Origin: Streptomyces sp. S.PB5
GTDB lineage: Bacteria > Actinomycetota > Actinomycetes > Streptomycetales > Streptomycetaceae
Direction: 5' to 3'
Length of the DNA stretch: 64,000 nt
Assembly: GCF_030403745.1 (NCBI RefSeq)
Contig: NZ_JAQMWP010000001.1
Span: 868,001-932,000 of the forward strand
Below are positions 1-9,867 of this stretch, in pieces. The position numbers and the translations under genes are program-made. A model generated the notes under the pieces. That model saw only the letters and a list, made by a program, of their open reading frames with translations. It made no database searches and was not told the origin of the DNA. The stretch's first letter is position 1, and each line of letters begins with the position of its first letter.

Positions 1-20
1 ATGCATGGAAGGATCGGCCC

Positions 21-1010
21 ATGGCGATGACGGCAGCGGTGAAGGACGAGATCTCCCGGCTCCCCGTCACCCGGACCTGCTGCAGAAAGGCGGAGGTCTC
101 CGCCATCCTGCGGTTCGCCGGCGGCCTTCACCTGGTGAGCGGGCGCATCGTGATCGAGGCGGAGCTGGACACCGCGATGGCGGCCCGGCGGCTCAAGCGG
201 GACATCCTGGAGATCTTCGGCCACAGCTCGGAGCTGATCGTGATGGCACCGGGCGGACTGCGCCGCGGTTCGCGTTACGTGGTGCGCGTGGTCGCCGGCG
301 GTGACCAGCTGGCCCGGCAGACCGGACTGGTGGACGGACGGGGCCGCCCGATCCGGGGGCTGCCCCCGCAGGTCGTCTCCGGGGCCACCTGTGACGCGGA
401 GGCCGCCTGGCGCGGGGCCTTCCTGGCGCACGGCTCGCTGACCGAGCCCGGCCGTTCCTCCTCCCTGGAGGTGACCTGTCCGGGTCCGGAAGCCGCGCTC
501 GCCCTGGTCGGCGCCGCCCGCCGGCTCTCCATCGCCGCGAAGGCCCGTGAGGTCCGCGGGGTGGACCGGGTGGTGGTCCGCGACGGCGACGCGATCGGCG
601 CGCTGCTCACCCGGCTCGGCGCCCATGAGTCGGTGCTGGCCTGGGAGGAGCGCAGGATGCGCCGCGAGGTCCGCGCGACGGCGAACCGTCTCGCCAACTT
701 CGACGACGCCAACCTGCGCCGCTCGGCTCGCGCGGCCGTCGCCGCCGGAGCCCGGGTGCAGCGCGCCCTGGAGATCCTCGCCGACGACGTGCCCGAGCAC
801 CTCGCCGCCGCCGGCCGGCTGCGCATGGATCACAAGCAGGCCTCCCTGGAGGAGCTGGGCGCGCTCGCCGACCCGCCGCTGACCAAGGACGCCGTGGCCG
901 GCCGTATCCGTCGGCTGCTGGCGATGGCCGACAAGCGGGCCCAGGATCTCGGCATCCCGGGCACCGAGTCCAGCATCACCGAGGAGATGGCCGACAACCT
1001 CGTGGGCTGA
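21..1010 (+). CDS. whiA: Sporulation transcription regulator WhiA
   Basis: WhiA is the DNA-binding regulator that, with WhiB, commits aerial hyphae to sporulation septation. The 329-residue product has the usual actinobacterial length. It has an N-terminal LAGLIDADG-like body (about 1-220) and a C-terminal helix-turn-helix region (about 274-305, around [13 protein letters not shown]). The start is the ATG at 21, with GGAAGG 7 bases upstream. In actinobacteria it normally ends a uvrC-rapZ-yvcK-whiA group, which would lie to the left, outside the window. A strong hairpin follows the gene, so it is probably the last gene of its transcript. Identification is by family recognition of the whole sequence. 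Confidence 0.97.
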   Translation: MAMTAAVKDEISRLPVTRTCCRKAEVSAILRFAGGLHLVSGRIVIEAELDTAMAARRLKRDILEIFGHSSELIVMAPGGLRRGSRYVVRVVAGGDQLARQTGLVDGRGRPIRGLPPQVVSGATCDAEAAWRGAFLAHGSLTEPGRSSSLEVTCPGPEAALALVGAARRLSIAAKAREVRGVDRVVVRDGDAIGALLTRLGAHESVLAWEERRMRREVRATANRLANFDDANLRRSARAAVAAGARVQRALEILADDVPEHLAAAGRLRMDHKQASLEELGALADPPLTKDAVAGRIRRLLAMADKRAQDLGIPGTESSITEEMADNLVG

Positions 1011-1036
1011 AAAGCCTGGTTGACGAACCGTCACCA

Positions 1037-1075
1037 CGCCGGTGCCGATGCTCCATCGGAGTGTCGGTACCGGCG
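1037..1075 (+). terminator. Hairpin terminator after whiA
   Basis: Arms 1037-1048 (CGCCGGTGCCGA) and 1064-1075 pair over 12 positions with one G-T wobble. An inner CTCC/GGAG stem closes the loop. There is no T tail, which is common for Streptomyces terminators. Confidence 0.7.
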
Positions 1076-1169
1076 TCGGTCTGTGTTTGGGGCCCCCTTG
1101 ACTGGATCATGAACTGTCATGAGCCTGGCATGTGTTCGCTGCTGTGGCGGACAAACGCAAGGGGGGCAC

Positions 1170-4127
1170 ATGAGACGAAGAGCGAGACCGATCCTCGCCG
1201 TTGGTGCACTTCTCCTGGGCGGCGCGGGCCTCGCGCCCATCGCCCAGGCCGCGGAGAGCGCGGCCTCTCCCGAACCCGACGAGATCAAGGTCTTCCGCGC
1301 CGAGGTCACCAACAAGCAGGTACCCCTGCTGCTGGCGGCCGGCCAGGACGGCCATGAACTGAGCGAGCAGGTACCCGCCAAGGGCACCGCGACGGTCGAG
1401 GTCTACCTCACCGACAAACAGGCCGACAAGCTGGAGAAACAGGGCGTCGAGCTTACTGAGCACACCCTCTCCGCCAAGGCCGAGGCCCGGGTCGACGCCG
1501 CCGCCGACGGGGTGTTCCGCCCGTACAGCGGGGCCGGCAACATCAAGGAGGAGATCCTCCGCACCGGCCGGCAGAACCCGGGCCTCACCAAGGTCGTGTC
1601 CATCGGGAAGACGGTCAACGGCCAGGACATCCTCGCGCTCAAACTGACCAAGAACGCGAAGAAGACCAAGGACGGCGCCAAACCCTCGGTCCTCTATCTG
1701 TCCAACCAGCACGCGCGCGAGTGGATCACGCCGGAGATGACCAGGCGACTGCTCCACCACTACGTCGACAACTACAGGACCGACAAGCGCATCAAGAAGA
1801 TCGTCGACTCCACCGAGCTGTGGTTCGTCATCTCGGCCAACCCCGACGGCTACGACCACACCTTCCGGAGCGACGACACCCGTCTGTGGCGCAAGAACCT
1901 GCGCGACAACAACGGCGACGGGAGCATCGCCGTCGGTGACGGTGTCGACCTCAACCGCAACTTCTCCTACAAGTGGGGCTACGACAACGAGGGTTCGTCG
2001 CCCAACCCCACCAGTGAGACCTACCGCGGCGCGGGCCCGGCCTCCGAGCCCGAGACCAAGGCCCTGGACGCCCTCCAGAAGCGGATCGGCTTCACGTACG
2101 GCATCAACTACCACTCCGCCGCCGAACTCCTCCTTTACGGGGTCGGCTGGCAGGTGGCCACCGACACCCCCGACGACGTCCTCTACAAGGCGCTCGCCGG
2201 CACCCCGGACAACTCCGCGGTCCCGGGCTACCGGCCGCAGGTCTCCTCGGAGCTGTACACCACCAACGGCGAGGCGGACGGCCACGCGTCGAACGTCAAC
2301 GGCCTGGCGATGTTCACCCCCGAGATGTCGACCTGCCAGACCGTGTCGAACCTCTACCCGGACGACCAGTGGAACGCGGCCGACTGCCAGTCGGTCTTCA
2401 ACTTCCCGGACGACGAGAAGCTGATCCAGGCGGAGTTCGAGAAGAACATCCCCTTCGCGCTCTCCGTCGCCGAGTCCGCCGGGCGGCCCGACCAGCCGAA
2501 GTCCGCGCTCGGTCTCAAGGCCGCCGACTTCACCCCGAAGACGTTCGCCACGTCGTACTCGCGCGGCGCGGACCAGGAAGTCTCCGTCGTCGTACGCAAG
2601 TCCGTGCGCGACAAGGAGCTCAAGTACCGCGTCAACGGCGGCCGGGTCGAGGACATGGCGCTGAGGGCCTGGAAGGGCGGCGAGACCTTCGGCGGTGAGG
2701 ACAACCTCTACTTCGACGAGTACCGCGCCAAGGTCGCCGACGGTGATCCGGGCGACAAGGTCGAGGTGTGGTTCACCGGCGAGACGCGCGGCGGAAAGCC
2801 CACTTCCAGCGAGCACTTCACGTACACGGTCGCCGAACGGCCGCGCGCGGACACGCTCGTGGTCGCCGAGGAGGGCGCGACCGCCACACAGGCGCAGACC
2901 TACGTCGACGCGCTGAAGGCCAACGGCCGCAAGGCGGTCGTCTGGGACGTCGCCGCCCAGGGCGCGCCGGACGCGCTCGGTGTGCTGAAGCACTTCAAGA
3001 CGGTCGTCCACTACACGGGCGCGAGCGTCCCGGGCAACGCCACCCAGCTCCAGCTGCGCGCGTTCCTCAACGAGGGCGGCAAGCTGATCGAGGCGGGCGA
3101 ACGGGCCGGAGGCAGCGTCGACCTCGGCGGGGGCACCCTGTCGAACGACTTCAGCCAGTACTACCTCGGCGCCTTCACCCGCACGTCCCTGCCGGGCGTC
3201 ACCGCCTTCCAGGGCTCGGGCAAGCTCGCCGGAGCCGGTGGACCGCTCGGGGCGGCCCCGGGCAACCCGCTCGACACGGCCGGGTCGTTCAGCGTCACCT
3301 CGGACACCCTGCCGGTCGCCGGCTTCCCGCAGTTCGCGAGCGCGGGCGCGGGCTTCTACCCGGGCACGGCCAACCCGTACGGCCCGTACGAGGGTTCCTC
3401 CATGGCCGCCGTCACGCACAGCGACTACGCCTGGAACCGCCTCACCCGCACCATCGACCTCACCTCGGTGACCGCCGCGCAGGCACCCACGCTCAGCACC
3501 CGCCTGCTGTGGAACACCGAGGAGGGATACGACCACGCGGTGCTGGAGGCGCACACGGCCGGGGCGGACGACTGGACCACGCTGCCGGAGAAGAACGGCA
3601 AGACCAGCACCGCCGTTCCAGTGGAGTGCGAGGCCGGGTACTTCATCGCGGCCCACCCCGCGCTCAAGCGGTATCTGACCCTCGGCGACGGCGACGGCGC
3701 CTGCACGGCCACCGGCACCAGCGGTCAGTGGAACAGCTTCACCGGGGCCTCGGCCGGCTGGCAGCCGGTCGAGTTCGACCTCTCCGCCTACGCGGGCAAG
3801 ACGGTCGAGATCTCCCTCAGCTACATCACCGACCCCGGATCCGGCGGCCGCGGCGTCCTCGCCGACAACGCGTCCGTCGTCATCGGCGGCAACGCCACCG
3901 AGGCCGAGGGCTTCGAGACGTCGCTGGGCGCCTGGAGCGTCCCCGGACCGCCCGCCGGCAGCCCGGCGGTCGTACGGGACTGGGCGCGCACCGGAGAGCT
4001 GTTCAAGACCTACGGCGCGGTCACCACGGACGACACCGTGCTCCTCGGCTTCGGCCTGGAGCACGTCACCGCGGCGGCCGACCGCAAGGCACTGTTCGGA
4101 AAGGCGCTCGCCGCACTCGGCCGGTGA
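1170..4127 (+). CDS. Secreted M14-family zinc carboxypeptidase
   Basis: This encodes a 985-residue exported metallocarboxypeptidase that would trim C-terminal residues from extracellular peptides. The start ATG at 1170 follows an AAGGGGGG ribosome site and gives a clean signal peptide (Arg-rich start, hydrophobic core 9-20, Ala-x-Ala near 26-28). Carboxypeptidase A-type residues are visible: H181 and E184 in HAREW, the NRNF arginine near 263, H315 in INYHS, and the catalytic glutamate E385 in FTPEMS. The M14 domain covers about 115-450. The C-terminal half is beta-rich and probably an accessory or adhesion domain. The gene is alone between two hairpins. A longer upstream start at 1119 is unlikely because it would put a Cys-rich stretch before the signal peptide. 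Confidence 0.93.
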   Translation: MRRRARPILAVGALLLGGAGLAPIAQAAESAASPEPDEIKVFRAEVTNKQVPLLLAAGQDGHELSEQVPAKGTATVEVYLTDKQADKLEKQGVELTEHTLSAKAEARVDAAADGVFRPYSGAGNIKEEILRTGRQNPGLTKVVSIGKTVNGQDILALKLTKNAKKTKDGAKPSVLYLSNQHAREWITPEMTRRLLHHYVDNYRTDKRIKKIVDSTELWFVISANPDGYDHTFRSDDTRLWRKNLRDNNGDGSIAVGDGVDLNRNFSYKWGYDNEGSSPNPTSETYRGAGPASEPETKALDALQKRIGFTYGINYHSAAELLLYGVGWQVATDTPDDVLYKALAGTPDNSAVPGYRPQVSSELYTTNGEADGHASNVNGLAMFTPEMSTCQTVSNLYPDDQWNAADCQSVFNFPDDEKLIQAEFEKNIPFALSVAESAGRPDQPKSALGLKAADFTPKTFATSYSRGADQEVSVVVRKSVRDKELKYRVNGGRVEDMALRAWKGGETFGGEDNLYFDEYRAKVADGDPGDKVEVWFTGETRGGKPTSSEHFTYTVAERPRADTLVVAEEGATATQAQTYVDALKANGRKAVVWDVAAQGAPDALGVLKHFKTVVHYTGASVPGNATQLQLRAFLNEGGKLIEAGERAGGSVDLGGGTLSNDFSQYYLGAFTRTSLPGVTAFQGSGKLAGAGGPLGAAPGNPLDTAGSFSVTSDTLPVAGFPQFASAGAGFYPGTANPYGPYEGSSMAAVTHSDYAWNRLTRTIDLTSVTAAQAPTLSTRLLWNTEEGYDHAVLEAHTAGADDWTTLPEKNGKTSTAVPVECEAGYFIAAHPALKRYLTLGDGDGACTATGTSGQWNSFTGASAGWQPVEFDLSAYAGKTVEISLSYITDPGSGGRGVLADNASVVIGGNATEAEGFETSLGAWSVPGPPAGSPAVVRDWARTGELFKTYGAVTTDDTVLLGFGLEHVTAAADRKALFGKALAALGR

Positions 4128-4188
4128 ACACCGGTCAACGGTGACCGACTCTCCGTAACCGATTCGAGCGACAGGGTCTTTCGACCCG

Positions 4189-4224
4189 GGCGGTCCGTAC
4201 CCCTACTGGCGGGTACGGACCGCC
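4189..4224 (+). terminator. Hairpin terminator after the carboxypeptidase
   Basis: Perfect 14-base arms, GGCGGTCCGTACCC at 4189-4202 and its complement at 4211-4224, are separated by an 8-base loop. Confidence 0.8.
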
Positions 4225-4252
4225 TGCCCGTGTATGCGGCATCTCGATGTCA

Positions 4253-4278
4253 CTCAGGGAGCCTCAGGGAGGTAGGGT
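4253..4278 (+). promoter_or_regulatory. gap promoter: TAGGGT -10 box and a direct repeat
   Basis: TAGGGT at 4273-4278 matches the housekeeping -10 pattern TAGRRT and would start transcription near 4285, about 70 bases before gap. Immediately upstream, CTCAGGGAG occurs twice (4253-4261 and 4264-4272), 11 bases apart. This is one helical turn and lies between the expected -35 and -10 boxes, so a regulator may bind there. The binding role is inferred. Confidence 0.5.
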
Positions 4279-4326
4279 CGTAGGCGGTCGGGGACATCCC
4301 AAACAGAGCTCGCCGGCACCGCATAG

Positions 4327-5364
<1,038 letters not shown>

Positions 5365-5400
5365 TCGCCGGAGCAGGAGCAGACAGCTCGATGTGAGTGA

Positions 5401-5438
5401 AGGGCCCGGTCGGCGCAGGGACGCGCCCGCCGGGCCCT
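5401..5438 (+). terminator. Hairpin between gap and pgk
   Basis: AGGGCCCGG (5401-5409) pairs perfectly with CCGGGCCCT (5430-5438), and GC-rich inner bases extend the stem. It lies 37 bases after the gap stop and 72 before the pgk start. It is either a partial terminator or an mRNA-processing or stability element. Confidence 0.55.
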
Positions 5439-5510
5439 ACTCACGCAGCGAACGGCCCTCTTAGGATCACCAGCGATCCGAGTATCAAACCCTCCTCGGG
5501 AGTCCCCTTA

Positions 5511-6734
5511 ATGAAGACGATCGACGAACTTCTCGCCGAAGGCGTCGCAGGCAAGCGGGTCTTCGTCCGCGCCGACCTCAACGTGCCGCTGGAAAACGGC
5601 ACCGCCACTGTGAAAATCGCTGACGACGGCCGTATCCGCGCCGTGCTGCCCACCGTCAAGGCGCTGGCCGAGGCGGGCGCCCGCGTGGTCGTCGCCTCCC
5701 ATCTGGGCCGCCCCAAGGGCGCCCCGGACCCGGCCTTCTCCCTCGCGCCCGCCGCCGCGCGCCTGGGCGAGCTGCTCGGCGCCGACGTCGCCTTCGCCAC
5801 CGACACGGTCGGCGAGTCCGCCACCGCCACCGTCGCGGGACTCGCCGACGGTCAGGTCGCGGTCATCGAGAACCTGCGTTTCAACGCCGGCGAGACGTCC
5901 AAGGACGACGCCGAGCGGGGCGCCTTCGCCGACCAGCTGGCCGCCCTCGCCGACGTCTACGTCGGCGACGGCTTCGGCGCGGTGCACCGGGGGCACGCCT
6001 CGGTCCTCGACCTGCCGGCCAAGCTGCCGCACTACGCCGGCTACCTCATCGCGGGCGAGGTCGCCGTCCTCAAGAAGCTGACCGACGAGGTCCGGCGTCC
6101 GTACGTCGTCGCCCTCGGCGGCGCCAAGGTCTCCGACAAGCTCGCCGTCATCGACCAGCTGCTCGGCAAGGCCGACCGCCTGCTCATCGGCGGCGGCATG
6201 GCGTACACCTTCCTCAAGGCCAAGGGCCACGAGGTCGGCATCTCCCTCCTCCAGGAGGACCAGGTCCCGGCAGTCAAGGAGTACATCGAGCGCGCGGAGA
6301 AGAACGGCGTCGAGCTGGTCCTGCCCGTCGACGTCCTGGTCGCCGGGGAGTTCCCGGACCTGAAGACGAAGGCCCCGGCCAACCCCACCACCGTCGCCGC
6401 GGACGCCATCCCGGCCGACCAGGAGGGCCTGGACATCGGTCCGGAGACCCGCAAGCTGTACGCCTCGAAGCTCGCCGACGCCGCGACCGTCTTCTGGAAC
6501 GGCCCCATGGGCGTCTTCGAGCACCCCGACTACGCCGAGGGCACCAAAGCCGTTGCCCAGGCCCTCCTCGACTCCCCGGGCTTCACCGTGGTCGGCGGTG
6601 GCGACTCCGCCGCGGCCGTCCGCATCCTGGGCTTCGACGAGAACGCGTTCGGCCACATCTCGACCGGCGGCGGCGCCTCCCTCGAATACCTCGAGGGCAA
6701 GACGCTCCCCGGCCTCGCCGCACTGGAGGACTGA
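5511..6734 (+). CDS. pgk: Phosphoglycerate kinase
   Basis: This enzyme transfers phosphate from 1,3-bisphosphoglycerate to ADP, the first ATP-yielding step of glycolysis. It has 407 residues, close to the usual 390-415. The substrate loop RADLNVP (residues 17-23) and the nucleotide-binding GGGDSAAA motif near the C-terminus are present. I chose ATG 5511 (MKTIDEL), not the in-frame start at 5397, because the added N-terminus would cover the gap-pgk hairpin and has no homology. The stop is 6 bases before tpiA, so the two are co-transcribed. Confidence 0.97.
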   Translation: MKTIDELLAEGVAGKRVFVRADLNVPLENGTATVKIADDGRIRAVLPTVKALAEAGARVVVASHLGRPKGAPDPAFSLAPAAARLGELLGADVAFATDTVGESATATVAGLADGQVAVIENLRFNAGETSKDDAERGAFADQLAALADVYVGDGFGAVHRGHASVLDLPAKLPHYAGYLIAGEVAVLKKLTDEVRRPYVVALGGAKVSDKLAVIDQLLGKADRLLIGGGMAYTFLKAKGHEVGISLLQEDQVPAVKEYIERAEKNGVELVLPVDVLVAGEFPDLKTKAPANPTTVAADAIPADQEGLDIGPETRKLYASKLADAATVFWNGPMGVFEHPDYAEGTKAVAQALLDSPGFTVVGGGDSAAAVRILGFDENAFGHISTGGGASLEYLEGKTLPGLAALED

Positions 6735-6740
6735 CCCCGC

Positions 6741-7517
6741 ATGACCACTCGCACGCCGATCATGGCGGGTAACTGGAAGATGAACCTCAACCACCTCGAG
6801 GCCATCGCACACGTCCAGAAGCTCGCCTTCGCCCTCGCGGACAAGGACTACGAGGCCGTCGAGGTCGCCGTCCTGCCCCCCTTCACCGACCTGCGCTCCG
6901 TGCAGACCCTGGTCGACGGCGACAAGCTGAAGATCAAGTACGGCGCCCAGGACATCTCGGCCCAGGACTCCGGCGCCTACACCGGCGAGATCTCCGGCGC
7001 CATGCTGGCCAAGCTGAAGTGCACGTACGTGGCGATCGGCCACTCCGAGCGCCGCCAGTACCACGCCGAGACCGACGAGATCGTCAATGCCAAGGTCAAG
7101 GCCGCCTACAAGCACGGCCTCACCCCGATCCTGTGCGTCGGCGAGGAACTGGACGTCCGCGAGGCGGGCAACCACGTCTCCCACACCCTCGCCCAGGTCG
7201 AGGGCGGTCTGAAGGACCTCCCGGCCGAGCAGGCCGAGTCGATCGTGATCGCCTACGAGCCCGTGTGGGCCATCGGCACCGGCAAGGTCTGCGGCGCCGA
7301 GGACGCCCAGGAGGTCTGCGCCGCGATCCGTGGCAAGATCGCCGAGCTGTACACCCAGGAGCTGGCCGACCAGGTCCGCATCCAGTACGGCGGCTCCGTG
7401 AAGTCCGGCAACGTCGCCGAGATCATGGCGCAGGCCGACATCGACGGGGCGCTCGTGGGCGGTGCGTCGCTCGATGCCGACGAGTTCGTCAAGATCGTGC
7501 GCTTCCGCGACCAGTAA
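6741..7517 (+). CDS. tpiA: Triosephosphate isomerase
   Basis: TpiA interconverts dihydroxyacetone phosphate and glyceraldehyde 3-phosphate. At 258 residues it has the usual TIM-barrel length. It shows GNWKMN near the N-terminus (substrate Asn/Lys), the catalytic histidine in IGHSERR, the glutamate in [11 protein letters not shown] and the phosphate loop YGGSVK. It starts 6 bases after pgk and a terminator hairpin follows. Confidence 0.98.
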   Translation: MTTRTPIMAGNWKMNLNHLEAIAHVQKLAFALADKDYEAVEVAVLPPFTDLRSVQTLVDGDKLKIKYGAQDISAQDSGAYTGEISGAMLAKLKCTYVAIGHSERRQYHAETDEIVNAKVKAAYKHGLTPILCVGEELDVREAGNHVSHTLAQVEGGLKDLPAEQAESIVIAYEPVWAIGTGKVCGAEDAQEVCAAIRGKIAELYTQELADQVRIQYGGSVKSGNVAEIMAQADIDGALVGGASLDADEFVKIVRFRDQ

Positions 7518-7551
7518 GTATGCGGTAGCGGCGATCCGTCGTACCCTTGCG

Positions 7552-7577
7552 GGGGCACAGCCCAGTGGCTGTGCCCC
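7552..7577 (+). terminator. Hairpin terminator after tpiA
   Basis: GGGGCACAGCC (7552-7562) and GGCTGTGCCCC (7567-7577) form a perfect 11-base stem with a CAGT loop, ending the gap-pgk-tpiA transcript before secG. Confidence 0.8.
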
Positions 7578-7613
7578 TGTCGTCCATCCAGATCCGAGGA
7601 AGTTGGTCCAGCC

Positions 7614-7850
7614 GTGGTTATGGGGTTCTCGATCGCCCTGATCGTCTTCAGCGGGCTGCTGATGCTGCTGGTGCTGATGCACAAGGGCAAGGGCGGCGGC
7701 CTGTCCGACATGTTCGGTGGCGGTATGCAGTCCTCCGTCGGCGGCTCCTCGGTCGCCGAGCGCAACCTCGACCGGATCACCGTCGTGGTCGGTCTGCTGT
7801 GGTTCGCGTGCATCATCGTGCTCGGCCTTCTCATGAAGGTGAACAACTGA
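7614..7850 (+). CDS. secG: Preprotein translocase subunit SecG
   Basis: SecG is the small membrane subunit of the SecYEG channel that assists preprotein translocation. The 78-residue product has two hydrophobic helices (about 3-22 and 54-74) joined by a Gly-rich loop (KGKGGGLSDMFGG), the family signature. GTG 7614 is used behind GAGGAAG. Its position directly after tpiA is conserved in many Gram-positive and actinobacterial genomes. Confidence 0.95.
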   Translation: MVMGFSIALIVFSGLLMLLVLMHKGKGGGLSDMFGGGMQSSVGGSSVAERNLDRITVVVGLLWFACIIVLGLLMKVNN

Positions 7851-7867
7851 CCGGCACGCACAATCCG

Positions 7868-7979
7868 TACGTAAGGCCCCATGTTCGGTACGCGCACCTG
7901 AGCGCGGCCTATCATGGGGCTTGCGTCTAGGTGTGGGGGCTGTAACTCCAATCACTGGACGCGCGTTGGGCCTTACGTA
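7868..7979. repeat. Inverted repeats between secG and the rbpA-like gene
   Basis: TACGTAAGGCCC (7868-7879) recurs inverted at 7968-7979. Nested inside, GCCCCATG (7876-7883) pairs with CATGGGGC (7913-7920). The inner pair probably ends the secG transcript. The right-hand outer arm overlaps a promoter-like TAGACT (7978-7983), so the outer repeat could be an operator or an alternative fold. Confidence 0.5.
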
Positions 7980-8050
7980 GACTGAGGCGCTCGCAACGAA
8001 GCGACAACGCCGACTCGCTTCGCGGCACCATCACGCAGGGAGTTACGACC

Positions 8051-8386
8051 GTGGCAAGTGGCAACGCGATCCGAGGAAGCCGGGTCGGGGCGGGGCCGAT
8101 GGGCGAGGCCGAGCGGGGCGAGTCCGCGCCCCGGCTGCGCATCTCCTTCTGGTGCTCCAACGGGCACGAGACGCAGCCCAGCTTCGCCAGCGACGCGCAG
8201 GTTCCCGAGACCTGGGACTGTCCGCGCTGCGGCTTCCCCGCCGGACAGGACCGGGACAACCCGCCGGACCCGCCGCGCACCGAGCCGTACAAGACGCACC
8301 TCGCGTATGTACGGGAGCGGCGCAGCGATGCGGACGGCGAGGCGATCCTCGCCGAGGCGCTCGCCAAACTGCGGGGCGAGATCTAG
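8051..8386 (+). CDS. rbpA: RbpA-family RNA polymerase-binding protein
   Basis: RbpA proteins bind the principal sigma factor and RNA polymerase in actinobacteria, stabilise the open complex and lower rifampicin sensitivity. This 111-residue protein has the zinc site C-x3-H (CSNGH) plus C-x2-C (CPRCG), followed by a basic linker (PPRTEPYKTHLAYVRERR) and a C-terminal helix of the sigma-interacting type. It starts at GTG 8051. Streptomycetes can encode more than one RbpA-like protein. As I remember the classical S. coelicolor RbpA, it differs in its N-terminus and C-terminal tail, so this may be the second paralogue, and the symbol rbpA is provisional. Confidence 0.85.
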   Translation: MASGNAIRGSRVGAGPMGEAERGESAPRLRISFWCSNGHETQPSFASDAQVPETWDCPRCGFPAGQDRDNPPDPPRTEPYKTHLAYVRERRSDADGEAILAEALAKLRGEI

Positions 8387-8396
8387 GAATCGACAG

Positions 8397-8426
8397 CCGG
8401 CCGGGCACCGACAGGTGCCTGGCCGG
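8397..8426 (+). terminator. Hairpin terminator after the rbpA-like gene
   Basis: CCGGCCGGGCACC (8397-8409) pairs with 8414-8426 over 13 positions with one wobble, around a GACA loop. Confidence 0.8.
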
Positions 8427-8546
8427 AGCTGTATTCGCCTGTCCACAGCCCCGCATCGCAGGTTGTCCACAGGCCCACCGCATTGTCAGTGGTGGCCTTT
8501 ACGGTTTGTGCATCGCTGCAGAGCGAGCGAATCGTGAGGGGGAGCT

Positions 8547-9815
8547 GTGGCTGTGGTCGAGGCTGCGGGCGTGCGTGCGCCCGCGTGGCGCGGGGGGTTC
8601 GGGCGGCTGTGGAGCGCCGCCGTGCTCTCGAGTTTCGGTGATGCGCTGCGGACGGCGGCGCTGCCCCTGCTGGCCGTCACCCTGACCGACGAGCCCCTGG
8701 CCATAGCGGCCGTCACCGCCTGCGGCTATCTGCCCTGGCTCGTCTTCGGACTGCTCGGCGGAGCCGTCGCCGACCGTGTGGACCAGCGGCGCGCGATGTG
8801 GACCGTGGACGCGGTACGAGGCCTGCTCGTCGTCTGCTTCGCCGTCGCCGTGGCGCTCGGGCACGCCTCCATCGGACTGCTGATCGCGCTGGCCTTCGCG
8901 CTGACCACCCTGCAGACCCTCTTCGACAACGCGTCCACCGCCCTGCTGCCCGCCCTGGTCGACGGCGAGGCCCTCGGCAGCGCCAACGCCCGCCTGATGA
9001 CCGGGCAGAAGATCGCGGGCGGACTCCTGGGCGCCCCCGTCGTGCCCCTGCTGCTGGCGGCGGGCGCGGCCGTGCCCTTCGTGGCCGACGCGGCGACCTT
9101 CCTGGTGGCGGCCGCGCTGGTGGCCTCGCTGCGCACCGCAGTGCCCGCACGGAAGCCGAGACCGGCGGGCAGCACCCTGCGCCGGGAGATCGCCGAGGGG
9201 CTGCGCACCCTCGGCCGCGACCGGGCCCTGCGCGGCCTGTGCGCGGCGACCGCCCTGTGCAACGTCGGCGTGGGCGCCCTCATCGCCACCATGGTGCTGC
9301 TGGTGACCGGCTGGACGGGCGCGAGCAGCGCCGGGTACGCGGCGGCGACGACCGGCTACACCGTCGGCTCGCTGGCCGGCGGAGTACTCAACCTGCTGCT
9401 CGTCTCCCGCATAGGGCGAGTGCGGTCGGTGCTGCTCGCCGGGAGCGTGCAGATCGGGGCGCTCGTGGTGATGGGGTCGGTGCGCAGCCTGCCCGTGCTG
9501 GTGGCCGCGATGGCCGTCTTCGGGCTCATGGGCATGGTGTGGAACGTCAACACCACGACCCTGATGCAGGAGCGCAGCCCCGCCGAGATGCTGGGCCGGG
9601 TCAGCTCGGCCTTCCGGACGCTGGCCGTGGCCGGGGCACCCCTCGGTGCACTGCTCGGCGGCGCGGTCGCCACGGCCTGGGGCCTCAACACCCCGGCACT
9701 GCTCGCGGCCGGTTTCTTCGTCCTGTCCGTCGCCTCGTTGACACCTGCGCTCAAGCGGGACGTATCTGTTGACGCACCCGAGGACAGCGCCACGGCAGCT
9801 CATGTCACGCGCTGA
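8547..9815 (+). CDS. MFS transporter, drug-exporter-like
   Basis: This 422-residue integral membrane protein has about 12 hydrophobic segments. It carries the MFS loop 2-3 motif ([14 protein letters not shown] near residue 72), a proton-coupled efflux-type signature. The start is GTG 8547 with GGGGGAG just upstream; a second GTG two codons later is also possible. It stands alone between the rbpA-like gene and pgi. The substrate cannot be read from the sequence. The family is firm, but drug export is inferred. Confidence 0.9.
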   Translation: MAVVEAAGVRAPAWRGGFGRLWSAAVLSSFGDALRTAALPLLAVTLTDEPLAIAAVTACGYLPWLVFGLLGGAVADRVDQRRAMWTVDAVRGLLVVCFAVAVALGHASIGLLIALAFALTTLQTLFDNASTALLPALVDGEALGSANARLMTGQKIAGGLLGAPVVPLLLAAGAAVPFVADAATFLVAAALVASLRTAVPARKPRPAGSTLRREIAEGLRTLGRDRALRGLCAATALCNVGVGALIATMVLLVTGWTGASSAGYAAATTGYTVGSLAGGVLNLLLVSRIGRVRSVLLAGSVQIGALVVMGSVRSLPVLVAAMAVFGLMGMVWNVNTTTLMQERSPAEMLGRVSSAFRTLAVAGAPLGALLGGAVATAWGLNTPALLAAGFFVLSVASLTPALKRDVSVDAPEDSATAAHVTR

Positions 9816-9867
9816 TCAACTAGGTTGGACCAGCTGGGACAGGTACGGAAGAAGGCTGAAGTCGGAC

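Noticed and set aside
1107..4064. A 985-codon open frame on the minus strand across the carboxypeptidase
   Set aside because: High-GC DNA opens long antisense frames. The sense frame has a signal peptide, ribosome site and catalytic residues, while the antisense product is low-complexity Gly/Val/Arg/Asp.
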